From NCBI GenBank assembly GCA_025330725.1, contig JAIWND010000024.1:62001-126000 (forward strand): 64,000 nt of DNA. The letters run 5' to 3'. The DNA comes from Chlamydoabsidia padenii (Eukaryota > Mucoromycota > Mucoromycetes > Mucorales > Cunninghamellaceae). Made by a program: the position numbers and the translations under genes. Each line of letters starts with the position of its first letter. Within the stretch, counting starts at the first letter, position 1. Below, piece by piece: positions 1 to 11,520 of this stretch. The notes below the pieces were generated by a model. It had not been told where the DNA came from. It did not search any database and was given only the letters and a program-made list of their open reading frames with translations.

Positions 1-302
1 CCGGCAATGAAAACAGCAAATCATGCCGAACGCATGTATGACTGATGATACACAATAACCCTGATAGTCCAGTAGTCATGACCATCTAGGATACTATTTG
101 TGTTGGCCATTATCACAGTAGAAGTGCATTTTCAGCAGCTATATTTTCAAATTCCGAGTCAAGGTCCCCAGTCCACGGGCTCTTTTGATGATATCCTGAT
201 ATGAACATTACATGCAGCGATACAAGAACTCAGTTTTGAGAAGATATTAATCATAAAACCTTATTAAAAGGGACTCACTCCATAGTATAAAAGCGGCGTT
301 TG
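1..302. other. Intergenic, left window edge
   Basis: No open frame or recognisable element was seen. This stretch lies outside the transposon copy that starts near 303, because the second copy shows no matching sequence here. Confidence 0.4.
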
Positions 303-513
303 CTGAAGTAATCAGGCGGGATTTCAAAATAAATATGGCTTCTAACATACATAGAAACTTTTTTTCATTCATTCACCATGTTAGAACAATCCATCAGTAA
401 AGAAGGCCAGCATCATTGATTAATTCAGTGAAACTTGTCCTCTTGTCCTTTGGGTTCCTCGAAGTGATTGGTGTTTGTAGCCGGAAAAAGAAACATTGCG
501 CACTGATACGACC

Positions 514-783
514 CTATACAACAAACTTCGACACACGCCAAAAAAAAAGCAATGCAAAGTTTTTAGAATGATTCGGCAACCACGATGGAACTTCTTGTAT
601 CAACAATAAACAAAACAAGAACGACGGTGATTGTGGTGTCAATGAAAAAGACGGTGCACCCAGTGGGGCACAGGAAACACCCGTAGATGATATGTAATAG
701 GTGGTACAATCAGTTTGAAAAATCCCGCTCCCCCTTGATTCCCTACTAAGATTTGGTAAGAGCACTACTCGCTCAATTGTCAA
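514..783 (-). other. 89-codon ORF inside the transposon, open in both copies
   Basis: The frame runs antisense to the nuclease remnants. Its counterpart at 19964-20233 is also open over 89 codons and differs at only a few residues. I do not recognise the protein; it looks low-complexity (Ser/Pro/Phe/Leu-rich), so it may be a chance frame preserved because the copies are young relative to each other. Confidence 0.2.
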
Positions 784-1622
784 CAGATGCTAATGGTTAA
801 AGTGGCGATGTGGACACTATAGCGTATTGCCAACATATGTCACCGCAAATGCCAAGCTCCAAGACCCTTGTGTCGGTCAGTCCAGACTTGCGATGACTTT
901 TACCTGTCCTTTGTAAGATAAAAAAAAAAAGTACGAAGAGGAACTAGATTTCATTTTCAGATCCCGCCTGATCTGCTTCGTTTTGATCACAAAGTCAAGA
1001 CGTGAGTTAGTCTACCTCTTCAATGCAAAAGGTATTCACTTTATAGTTTCCAATAATGATAACAATACTGTACTAGTGACTTTAATTCACTCTATATATA
1101 GCTCGAATGTATTACTTTGCAGCAGAAAGCCAAAGATAATGTTTCATTGACAGGAGTGATACGGGTGCACTTTATTTTTCAATGTTCAAATCCTGCCTTC
1201 GGACTCAAAACAAGAATTTAATTTTTCGTTGAATAGGCAAAATTTATCCCGAGAGTGGCTCTGCCAGCGCACTGATTCAAAATCTAAACATTGTTTTTTT
1301 TACTTGCTTTCTTCCTTCTTCCTCTTCCTCTCTCTCTCTCATTACATAATGTCTTTACTTAACACAGCTCTTAATTTACTCAATAAACTGCAGCATCAAT
1401 GACAACGACAACGACAACGACAGCCTTGGTATAGAGTTAAGGCTAGGCGTAGAGATGAAGTTGATGAGCTGGGCCATATGGGTAGAGATGAATCTGCATG
1501 GATCGGGATTTGAATCTGCATGACCAGGGGTTGTTGGTGGGCTATGCCACGATGAAAAGACTCTGGATTTTTTTTTTCAAACGTAAATCGCTCCTCTCCT
1601 AGGCTACCCCTGGCAACGACAC

Positions 1623-2520
1623 TTGGTTTGCTGGATTGGGAAATTCATGCAGAATCGGAATCTGAAATTAAAACACAGCCTTCACTTGCATGAGTCAAAT
1701 CTCATTGTTTTGTACGTACCCCTAGAAGAAGAAATGGAAAATTATAATGCAAAGCAAGTACACAAGCTGATGAAGGTTCACTCCAATTATATCCGAGCTC
1801 AAAGAACCAGGAGCCATTCAGGAACCGACTATTGCCGAGCAAACCAATATCAATGTCATTGAAGGATATCTATCAGAGATTGATCAAGTGCATAAAAACC
1901 AAGACGATTAGCAGCACGTTTACATTGGGACCTTACATGAAAGTCAGTAATACCGTTATCGTCTACACACATTCTACCACCAATTCCCATGGATCAAGAA
2001 GCAAAATTATGGTATGGAAAGATTCAACAACAAGGCCTATGCATCTGCGGCAAAAGCATTAATACGAAACCCAGTAAATCCCAAGTTGAAACCCCTTCAA
2101 GTCAAACCAGTTGTGTTTTATGGGGATGCTGGCCAAGGTCATGGTTCAAGAATAAAAGGATACCGGCGTCGAAGCACAATTAAGTTACAACGATCTATCA
2201 AGGGAAAGGCAATAGTCCATGAAACTAATGAATACCTTACATCGAAACTATGTTGTCTCTGCGACTCTCGGGTTGTTCACCCACAGCGGCGGGATATGAT
2301 AGCACCAAATTGAATTTAGGAGTCGTGGTCTGTACCAATTCTGATTGCATTGGAAGAAAAAATGGATTTGCTTCGCGGGGCGGGATCAAAATGCAGCAAT
2401 AAACATTTTGAAGAAAGGAGTTTACAAAATGGCGACCAATATCGACTACCCCGCTTTTACACCATCAACAGCAACAACAGCAACAACAGTACAAATTTTA
2501 TTCAAGCACTAATTCGGTGG
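1623..2520 (+). pseudogene. Fanzor/TnpB-like RNA-guided nuclease remnant (copy 1)
   Basis: Fragments in three frames resemble the C-terminal half of Fanzor/TnpB proteins. In the frame 2014-2313 a VVFYGD...GHGSRIKG block is followed by HETNEYLTSKLCCLCD, which fits the RuvC-II glutamate, the TS motif and the first CxxC of the zinc ribbon. In a second frame VCTNSDC (2331-2351) supplies the second Cys pair. In a third frame RDQNAAINIL (2381-2410) matches the RuvC-III aspartate motif. Two frame changes within about 100 nt and stops upstream make this a pseudogene unless unusual introns restore it. The fragments at 1623-1990 are probably the N-terminal part but carry no motif I can name. In this family the protein is an RNA-guided DNA endonuclease encoded by transposons; assignment rests on motif order, not a search. 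Confidence 0.7.
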
Positions 2521-2663
2521 CGGCAATTCTTGGGAAGAGAATGTGGCCACTACCTCCTGCGAGAAGGAGGTGTAATGTAGTAATGGTGAGTTGCATGAAC
2601 CCCTCATATCCATATTATCGCTAACTGAACTTTTCATTCGCCGACCAATTACTTCAAAATTAA

Positions 2664-3359
2664 AATTACGCTGCCCTTGCATTTGTCAGCAGGGTAAAGA
2701 AAATTCGATAAAGGTGTGTTGAACATATTTGTCAGCTCGGCCATGCTATGCTACATTTTCTCCGCTCTTTTTTTTTGTAGCTTCAATAATGTCTATTTTC
2801 AGGGAGTAACAGTTACAAAGTGGGAAGTGCATTGTCCTGTTATGATTGTTACTTTATCTAAAAACCAAAAAAGGGTTCACATAGATCTACTGTTTCCAAG
2901 TAATATAAAGTTGTCGATGGTGTGATTGACACCTGTCTCTTTAGGTTCGAAAAAAAAAAAGAGGGGGTGCCCATTGGAACGAAATGATGCCATATTCCGT
3001 CAATCAAATCGTGTAGTCTGTGCTCCATCCGCCAGGAAAAAATTTGTAGGTGGGTTTGAACTTGGGTGGGCAGGAGAACATTTCATTCGAAGGAAATGGT
3101 GTGCTTTGGCCCTTTCTGAGCTTTGATTGGATGAACCCACATAAAAGGAATATTTTAAATACCGACTTTTGCTTGGAACTTTTTTTGATTTCATATAAAT
3201 TGATCCCGTCTCTCTTTCTCTACTTTATTACTTCTTTCTTTTCGATTATCTTTTTTTTTTTTTACTTGTTACCACTGTGCATAACCTTTTGTATTTTTAT
3301 TATATCAACACACAGTACCTGGCCGACTATCTATATCATATCAACAAACAACAACAACA
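2664..3359. other. Intergenic, upstream of the peptide transporter gene
   Basis: No supported gene. A pyrimidine-rich tract at about 3206-3260 and CATATAAAT near 3192 precede the ATG at 3360, consistent with a promoter and leader. Short frames here (for example 2716-2925) look random. Confidence 0.4.
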
Positions 3360-5831
3360 ATGGCCGATAAAGTGGAACCACATATCCCGGCCATGAAGAC
3401 AACTTACTCTGACTCGACATTTGCAGAAAAGGCAACCTCACTTGTCGACTCTATTGAAGACTCACCAATTGAAGAAGTACGTGCTGCTGTCCCACCTACT
3501 GATGATACCGATCTTCCTACTGCGACATTCCGTGCTTGGTTTTGGGGAATCGTCTTCTCTTGTGCCATCTCATTCACTAACCAGGTAAGAAAATGAAACC
3601 CCGCGCAAAAAAGCATAGTATACTCATTCCATTCTTCTCCTCTTTTAGTTTTTCTGGTTTCGTGCGAATCCTTTGACTATTAAAGTAATTGTGGTGCAAC
3701 TGTTGGCATTCCCTGTGGGTAAACTTAGTGAAAAAGTGTTACCGAACCATGATTTTCGCCTTGGCCGTTTTAGCTTCAATATGAATCCTGGTCCCTTTGG
3801 TGTCAAAGAACATGTCCTGATTACTGTTATGGCCAACGCCGCTGCTACTGCATTTGATGCTATCGATATCATTGTCGTGCAAAAAATCTATTACAATCAA
3901 GACTGGGGCTTTGGTGGTGGCATTCTTTTGGTACTCACGACAAGTTTACTCGGGTTTGGGTTTGCTGGGATTTTGCGACGTTATCTGGTGCGACCTGCTT
4001 CAATGGTAAGAAAAAGATTTAGGAACAATGTGAATACAGTGGTACATGTGGGATGTCAGGTGCTTATTTTTTTTTTCTCTTTCTCTCATTGTAGGTTTGG
4101 CCTATCAATTTGGTAAATGCTACTCTATTTCATACTTTGCATAAAGATGTCCCCAAGGCTGTAAAGGATGCTGAAGCTACTCATTCTGGTCTCACCATGA
4201 CTAGAAACAAATTCTTCTTGATTGGTTTTATCTGCTCCTTTGTGTGGTACTTCTTCCCCGGGTACATCATTCCTGTTTTAACTTCTATCTCATGGATTTG
4301 GTAAGAATACGAATAAATAATAATAATGGTTAGGTTTAGATCATATGAATCATTATTAATCTCCTTTTCTCCCCTTAGTTGGATCAAAAAAGATTCTGTC
4401 CTTGTGTCTCAATTGGGTAGTGGATTGAATGGTCTCGGTCTTGGTAGTTTCACTCTGGATTGGTCATCTATTTCTGCATGGTATCCTAGTCCTTTAGCCA
4501 TTCCCTGGGTTGTGGAAGCCAACATGCTTGCTGGATTCATCTTCTTCATCTACATCTTGATTCCCATTGTCTATTACACCAACACCTGGGAATCCAAGAA
4601 ATTCCCATTTTACAACACCAATCAATACGATATCTGGGGTAATGAATTCGATCGTGACCGTGTCCTGACTCCTCAACAATTCCTCAATGATACTGCCTAT
4701 GAAGAATACTCTCCTATCCGTATCACTGGTTTCTTTGCTGTTTGCTATGGTCAAGGTCTTGCTGCTCTGGGTGCTATCGTCACACACACCATCTTATACA
4801 ATGGAAAAGATATCTGGGAACGGTTTAAAAGTGCTCGTCAAGACTCGGATGACATTCATGCCCGCTTGATGGATCATTATAAAGAAGTACCTGATTGGTG
4901 GTATATTGCTCTCTTTGTTTGTGCTCTTGGTGCCAGTTTTGCTACCATTGTTGTTTATCCTTCCGACATGCCTTGGTGGACTCTGATTATTGCTATCATT
5001 TTGGCATTTGTGTGGTTACTTCCTATTGGTATTGTCACTGCCATCACTTCTCAATCCCCAACTATCTCTATGATCACTGAATGGGTTTATGGTGCTATTG
5101 CTCCTGGTCATCCTATTGGCAACATGATCTTCAAGACTTATGGTTACATCACTGTGCGTCAAGCTTTGCTGTTTGCTCAAGATCTAAAACTTGGTCATTA
5201 CATGAAGATTCCTCCTCGGGAAATGTTTTTATTCCAGGTGGTTGGTACTGTGATTGCATCCTTTGTGTCCTTGGGTACCACTAACTATCTACTCAGCTCT
5301 GTCAGTGGTATCTGTACCAAGGCAGCTTATCCTTGGACTTGTCCTAACATGAACTTGTTTGGTGCCTCTTCTGTGATCTGGGGTTTGATTGGTCCTGGGA
5401 AATTCTTTGCTTCCACCTCCTTGTACGCCTTTTTACCTTACTTTTTGCTCATTGGGTTTGTCCTTCCTGTTCCCTTTTGGTTGTTGACCCGGCGATACCC
5501 TAATTCTTGGGTCCGTTATGTGTCCATCCCTGTAGTGATGTTGGGTCCGGCTCCTTACCCTCCTGCTCCAACCAATGCAGGCACTTCGTTTGCTCTCGTC
5601 GGGTTTGTCTTTAACTTTTTTGTCAAACGTCGCTACAATGCTTGGTGGAAGAAGTACAACTACGTGCTTTCTGCTGCTCTGGATTCGGGTGTGGCCATTG
5701 CTGCTATTGTTATCTTCTTTGCCTTTCAATATTCAAACATCTCTTTCCCAACTTGGTGGGGAAACAATCCTGATTCCATCGATCAATGCCCTTTGGCAAC
5801 TGCAAACTGGAATGGCATGGACGTTTACTAG
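3360..5831 (+). CDS. Oligopeptide transporter (OPT family)
   Basis: Proton-coupled plasma-membrane peptide transporter of the OPT family. Four exons: 3360-3584, 3649-4005, 4095-4300, 4379-5831; phases join exactly to give about 746 residues, the usual family length. Seen: an acidic cytosolic N-terminus; many hydrophobic segments; the family motif NPGPFGVKEH in exon 2; and GHYMKIPPREMF in exon 4, both hallmarks of OPT proteins. The C-terminus is Trp/Asn-rich, as in fungal OPTs. Introns are 64, 89 and 78 nt with GTAAGA/GTAAG donors. The start is the first ATG after a CAA-rich leader and is in frame with the first exon. The gene stands alone between transposon copy 1 and the thaumatin-like gene. 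Substrates (tetra/pentapeptides, glutathione or siderophore-like) cannot be told from sequence. Confidence 0.93.
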
Positions 5832-6473
5832 TTATAGTCGTGACCTTTTTTTTTTTTTTACTTCATTATATGTAGTGTATCATTTACTTTCTTACCCTTG
5901 TACATAGATTTTATTTAAATTATACCTTCTCCCAATTATCTTTTAATATTATATATACTCTTAGCAATTTTATAATAAATCTTAGGCTGTGCCAAACTAT
6001 CAATATGTGATCATGTCTTAAATGTTGGGGCCCGGCGGGGTTTTAATATATATATATATATATGCAAATGCGCTTTTTTCAAATCCAGATCTACCTTTGC
6101 AAAATGGGTCAACATGATAAAAATGTTCAGCCATTATCTTTTAAGATGCATCCCTGAAGATGGGCAGCATCCTGTTTCATAAGTTTTTAAAATTAGACTA
6201 CCTTGAATACCTGGTTTCAGACGTACATGCTGAAAAAAATCATAAGGTGTCGGCATTTCAAACCTTATATTTAGACATTGTCACCATGCTGGAAACCTGA
6301 CTGGTCTTTGGTTGATATCCCAGTCCATGGAAATTCCTTTTAATAATCAACAAGCAGAGAAAAGATCAGAATCATGTTATAAGATATCCACTCTATTTTA
6401 TAAAGACGTGATCTAGATCATGAACTGAGACAAAGATCCACTTTTTCATTCGCCAGGTGTCTGGATCATTTCC

Positions 6474-6551
<78 letters not shown>

Positions 6552-6747
6552 GAGATTCCGCTCCAACAAATCAGATATCAATGGGACCTCGAATCATGAT
6601 GGTATCATTTTCAAGTGGATATGTTTAACTACAATCAACTGATACATATTATATTTAGATTATGTAAAATAACAGGTACTATAAAATGGGAAGAGCTTTT
6701 TTTTTTTCCTTCTTCTTCCCATCAATCCATCTAAAAATAAATCCATC
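5832..6747. other. Intergenic with (TA)n and a 74-nt poly(T) tract
   Basis: The 3' flank of the transporter gene holds a TA dinucleotide run near 6047-6063 and an uninterrupted T tract at 6476-6549. CTATAAAA-like sequence near 6679 and a T-rich stretch precede the next ATG. No gene seen. Confidence 0.5.
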
Positions 6748-7392
6748 ATGCATTTCGCCACCCTCCTTTCCATTGCTGCTTTTGCTGGTCTTACAGTAGC
6801 ATCCGACGGTGTCAAAGTCATTGTCCACAACCAATGTAACTATGATTTAATGGTCACTAAACTCACAAACGGTCATTCCTATGGCACCAGCGACCCAGTG
6901 TCTCAAGGCAGTAGCAAGACATACCCATTACCTGAAGACTGGCAAGGACGATTCTTTGGCCGTCGAGGGGGGTCCGCCAGTGATCCTGCCTCATTAGCCG
7001 AATTCACTTTTCGGGGGTCAGGAGGTACAATTGATTTTTATGATATTAGTTTTGTTGACGGGTTCAACTTGCCGATAAAGATCTCGCCCATTAATGGTTC
7101 TGGCAATCATGGTTGTGGAAGTCCTACATGCTCTACTCTCCCCAAATGTCCTGATGATATGAAGATTACTGACAATGGCAAGTTTATTGGCTGTCAAAGC
7201 GCTTGCTCAAAATATGGTTCGTCTGAATATTGTTGTACGGATGCCCACAACTCGCCGGAGAAATGCACAGGGAACTCTTACAGTAAGGTTGTGAAAGGGG
7301 ATTGTCCGGATGCTTATTTGTTTGCCTATGATGATCAGACGTCTACTTTTGCTTGTGTCGCCCAAGGTTACAATGTCATATTTTGCCCTTAA
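6748..7392 (+). CDS. Secreted thaumatin-like protein
   Basis: Single-exon gene, 214 residues. The first ~18 residues (MHFATLLSIAAFAGLTVA) form a signal peptide. The mature part has thaumatin-family features: a WQGRFFGRRGG segment early, YDISFVDGFNLP in the middle (the family's FYDVSxVDGFNxP motif), about 16 cysteines including CCTDAH, and the terminal Cys-rich block ending in VIFCP. The size is that of a compact fungal thaumatin-like protein. Family members are extracellular; some bind or cleave beta-1,3-glucan and others have unknown roles, so only secretion and fold are firm here. The ATG at 6748 follows an A/T-rich leader. An AATAAA signal lies near 7470. No introns, unlike most neighbours. 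Confidence 0.9.
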   Translation: MHFATLLSIAAFAGLTVASDGVKVIVHNQCNYDLMVTKLTNGHSYGTSDPVSQGSSKTYPLPEDWQGRFFGRRGGSASDPASLAEFTFRGSGGTIDFYDISFVDGFNLPIKISPINGSGNHGCGSPTCSTLPKCPDDMKITDNGKFIGCQSACSKYGSSEYCCTDAHNSPEKCTGNSYSKVVKGDCPDAYLFAYDDQTSTFACVAQGYNVIFCP

Positions 7393-8382
7393 ACACACAA
7401 CTTCTAGAGTATCATGTATTATAGTATTTATATCATATATAGACTATATGTATTGTTTATTTAAAAAAGAATAAAAGTATTATCATTACATCTACACTAT
7501 GTCCAAGTTGCCACATCCTTTTGTTGTTGCTGTTGATCCCCTATTACTATTTGTTGGCAAGGCTAGCCTGGTTCGATCGTGCTCCAAATCCTAGTCAAGC
7601 TTCATAGAAAAAAAAAAGTGGTTTAATAGCATGTCCCTTCTTTTGCATCAAGGTCTTTTATATAACGTTGGTATATTACTTGTGTTGAGCAAGAGAAGAG
7701 CTGTTCTTCTTGATTGTTGGTTTGAGAAAAGACAAAACATTCGAGTCCAAAGATCTGTGCTGAAGGTTGCTGTTATCCCAGTCGGTATTTGTTGCATGTT
7801 CTGTCATCGTCTTCTTTCAGCGCTGTTGTCCCTGGGTTCAAAGTTGGGTGAGAAGTACCGGTGTCACCATGAGATCCTTGTTAATTGTTTAATATAGTGA
7901 GTGTTTTTGAATATCGCAGAATGCCCAACGTGATGCTTCAACAAGATTAAGTAAAGATTAGGAAGAGGAAGAAAGAAAAGAATCAGACGTAAAATTTCAA
8001 AACCAGTTTTATAAAACAGTCGCACAAGCGGGATTTGAATAAGTCTGCATGCAAACTACCTGATCAGATCGAGCAAGAGTAAACTATGGAACTGAGCCAG
8101 AGTATTACACTTTTTTTTTTTTCAGACAATGAAAGTGGTTTAGTTTGGTATAGCTACAGCCTACTCCATTGGCAACAAGTGTACCTATGACTTGGCCCAT
8201 TTCGAGATAGTTTCAACCCCCGATATATTTTGCGCGCATGAATAGGAGAAAGGGAAGAGTATAAAGTTTATTAAGATGATAATGAAATACAAACAATAAA
8301 AAAAGACAATATAATACTAAACTGGGGATATATTATACTGTAGATAGCTACTTGACGTATTAAACAAAGATAAATAAAGACC
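7393..8382. other. Intergenic, with a B-box-like motif and possible A box
   Basis: No gene is supported; the 88-codon frame at 7631-7897 has no recognisable feature. An exact CGGGATTTGAA lies at 8029-8039. On the minus strand TGGCTCAGTTCC (8088-8099) resembles a pol III A box about 50 nt upstream of it. A T-tract follows at about 8111. Confidence 0.35.
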
Positions 8383-11300
8383 CTAATCTTCATCCATGCC
8401 AACATTCCGGTCTGTAAAGATAAAGACCATATCTTCACTGGTGCGACTACCAATAACAGTAGATAGTGGTGAAGAAGAAGAAGAGACCATTCCATCCCGT
8501 GGATCCATAATGGCATTGATTGACGAAGAAGCGTCACCACTGCGAGAAGAGTATTGTTGAGTTGTGCCGGATGATAAAAAGCCATCTGCGTGTTCAAAAA
8601 TGACTTGAGTACCCGAAGCCAATCTTGAACTGAGCTTGATCACCTCCATCGCTGTTGACCGTGCAAAGGATTGAGTGCCGCGTTGAATTCCTTTGATCAC
8701 CCGCCCGTCTTTACGATATTGTTGGATTGGTAAAATGATGAGATCGGCCACACCACTTCCCAGATTGACCATTGATCGGATTGGAGATACACCTGATAAC
8801 ATATGAAGGAGTTGAGTATTTTTGATATGAGGCACCCATTCCTGTGATAATCGGTCCAATAGTTTTTGAATCCCATTGATGCCATTTAGCTTTACAGCGC
8901 TAAGATTCAGTTTAGCGCCTTCCAGTTGGAATACGTTCGCCAGTTCCGCATATTGTCCTTCCTTGATATTGTCATAGTTGAAGTATTTCGGTTTGTAGTC
9001 AATCTTCAGGTCAATAGGATATATCTCCACAGATTCTATATAAAAAATACAAGTGATAGTAACAAAAAAAAAAAAAAAAAAAAAAAAGGAGGGGGATTAG
9101 TTTAAAGTTTTCATCCTAATTTTCCCTAAACCTACTTACGGAAGAATAAGTCCTCGTCCTTGGTATCTTGATGTTGTTGTTGTGTATTCGAAGCCATGGG
9201 ATCATTCATATTGTAACCATCACCGCCATAAAAAGTCGAAGCCTCTGTTGTCGGAGATGATGTGGCAGCTTTGGCACCATTTGTAGACCGAAGGATGGAC
9301 GAGTTGAAGGTAAAAAACTTTGTCAAAAAGTTCAATGCATCTTGGTCAATATAGAGTCGCATAGGTAAAGTCTTGATCCGTATTCGATATTCCACCGTAG
9401 TGTCTTGAGCCACAGGTCGAGTACCCATCAAATCCACCACCAACATACAAGAATCTGTTTCCCGAGGCAGTGCTGATGGTGATTCTTGTCGTAAGCATCC
9501 AAAAAAGGTGTCCCATGCCGAGGTTTTAATATTGTCCACAATTTCAATATCGCGAATTTCAAGATGAGAGTGTAGGCATGTTTGTTCCTCGGGTAACATC
9601 TTGTCCAGTTCAAAGCAGATACCTTCTATCCTGAGTTCCATGTCCGCCGAGGCACGCCTATGATGACGATGATGGTGTTCTTGCTGATGACGGCGTTGGC
9701 GAGGTGTAGCTGATGTCGAGGTCGAAGTCGATGTTGTTGCTGATTTCCGGCTTTCCAAGCTGCTAGAAGGTGAGTGTCGATAATCATCAAAACTGCTGCT
9801 TGTCCCTATATCGGCTCCGTAGTAATGTGCAGGACTCTTGTCGAGGTGGCTAGCATAGGGTGGTGAAGATTGGACCACACCTGATAATCTGTCTGCCAAT
9901 GATGGTGAATGATTGCCCATTGACCGTAGTTCAGAGTGACTAGTGTTTCTTGAGAATGTATCGATACCCACCGTGCTGGAGTATCGGCGAGTGGATGAGC
10001 TTGACGATGGCCGACTTGAAGGTCGTCTTGATGATGTTGATGATGATGATCCTGCTGATGCTGCTGTTGTCGTTGTTGGGTTTGTCGCTGATGATGATAG
10101 TGGAGTAGATGAAGATGGAAGATTATTGAAGCTGTGCAAATCCGTCGAGGAGCGAACATAAGTCCAGTCGTATCCATTGTATAGTTTCCATATGATATCC
10201 ACATCCTTCACACGGAGAGATAGAGTTGATCGTCGTACATCAACTACTGATTTTCGACCCACCTTCTTTTTGTCGATACCATAATAGTTTTCCACAATAT
10301 CGAGTTCTTGTATTTCATTGACAAGTATCCGGACAATCTCTTCTGGCGCTTTTTGATGCTGATAATGTTTCCGTCGAGGTTTCCTTGGTCGTAATACGGC
10401 GTGTGGTGACGATGCTGATGATGCCCCTGATCCTGAATAATACCCTTCCACCATCTTGAGATCCGTAAGCATTGACACACGCTGTGTTCGTGTTTCCCCT
10501 AATAAAGGTGTTGTTGAAGAAGATGATGATTGTTGATGTTGTTGCCTGTGTTTGAATGCATCTTCATCCAAGCTTGCGAGCATGTTTTCTTTTGTTTTGA
10601 GTAATGTTGTATGTGTCCGCTTTGCTGACTTTTTGGTCGCTGGTTTTATATCTTTTTCAGTAGATTGCCCTGTATTCTTTGTAAAAAGCCGATCCCCGTC
10701 GTTAACTGCGTATGTGATAAAGTTGTTGAGAGATTGGAAGGAATCCGTGCAGCCTTCGAGTGTGAGAATGTCGTTGAGAATAGCCACTTCAATCCCCGGA
10801 GCCGCAAGCATTTCATCGAGCTTAACTTTGACTTGAGTCTCCAGATTTCGAGAGGTGAGTACACTTGACATACCACAGATGGACCAGTATTTTCTTGCAT
10901 CCAGACTTCTTGTTGTTTGATGGGCACGCCTGAGATCCACTTCGTTGACATCATCCACAAGAAACAAGTCCACACTTTGTATAAAGGTCTTGATATCTAC
11001 CAAGGGTTGGCCTGCCAATATATCCGTAATCACCTGCATAATCGAATTATAATAGTTAGACACATTTTGTGATGAATGATCAAGTGGTTTTACCTGCAAG
11101 TTGTCCACAACTATTACCGCGCGGGAAGGAATATTTAGAGGTTTGTAGTCCACAGAAGTATCAAGTACATGTGCATAGACCTTGATGTACTGCGTAGGAG
11201 GGTCAATAAACACCAACTAGACAAAGAGAATTAAAAGTTAGTACTTGATTTATGCATCGTGTTTGCTTTTATCACTTACATCATCAGGTGCTTTTTGAAA

Positions 11301-11462
11301 TCCAATCAAGTTTTCCAAAAAGGTGACATCAGGGGTAAATCGCCAACACAGATTACATGCTACTACGCTTGTAGACTTGTTTTGCTTGTTCAATTCCGGT
11401 ATTGTAGTCAGACGAGAGAATATGGACACCATAGAAGTGTTCCTTTTAGGCTATGGACATTG

Positions 11463-11520
<58 letters not shown>

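Larger units (their letters stand above)
303..2663 (+). mobile_element. Degenerate TIR transposon carrying Fanzor-like remnants, copy 1
   Basis: About 2.36 kb that matches 18313-20451 in reverse orientation over nearly its whole length, with indels. The ends are imperfect inverted repeats: the left end has GAAGTAATCAGGCGGGATTT (308-327) and the right end, read inwards from about 2660, has TTTTGAAGTAATTGGTCGG. TTAA sits at the right end (2660-2663), but the left end of this copy has diverged. A block at about 1054-1180 is absent from copy 2. The right half holds nuclease fragments (separate entry). No intact transposase was found, so this is probably a non-autonomous or dead element. Seen: two copies and TIR-like ends. 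Inferred: mobility by a TIR-recognising transposase. Confidence 0.75.

Noticed and set aside
7570..7590. GGTTCGATCGTGCTCC as a tRNA T-arm
   Set aside because: The flanking bases do not pair into a T-stem and no acceptor stem or anticodon arm was found upstream.
7631..7897. 88-codon frame between the thaumatin-like gene and ATG2
   Set aside because: No motif, no splice partners, composition like random AT-rich DNA.
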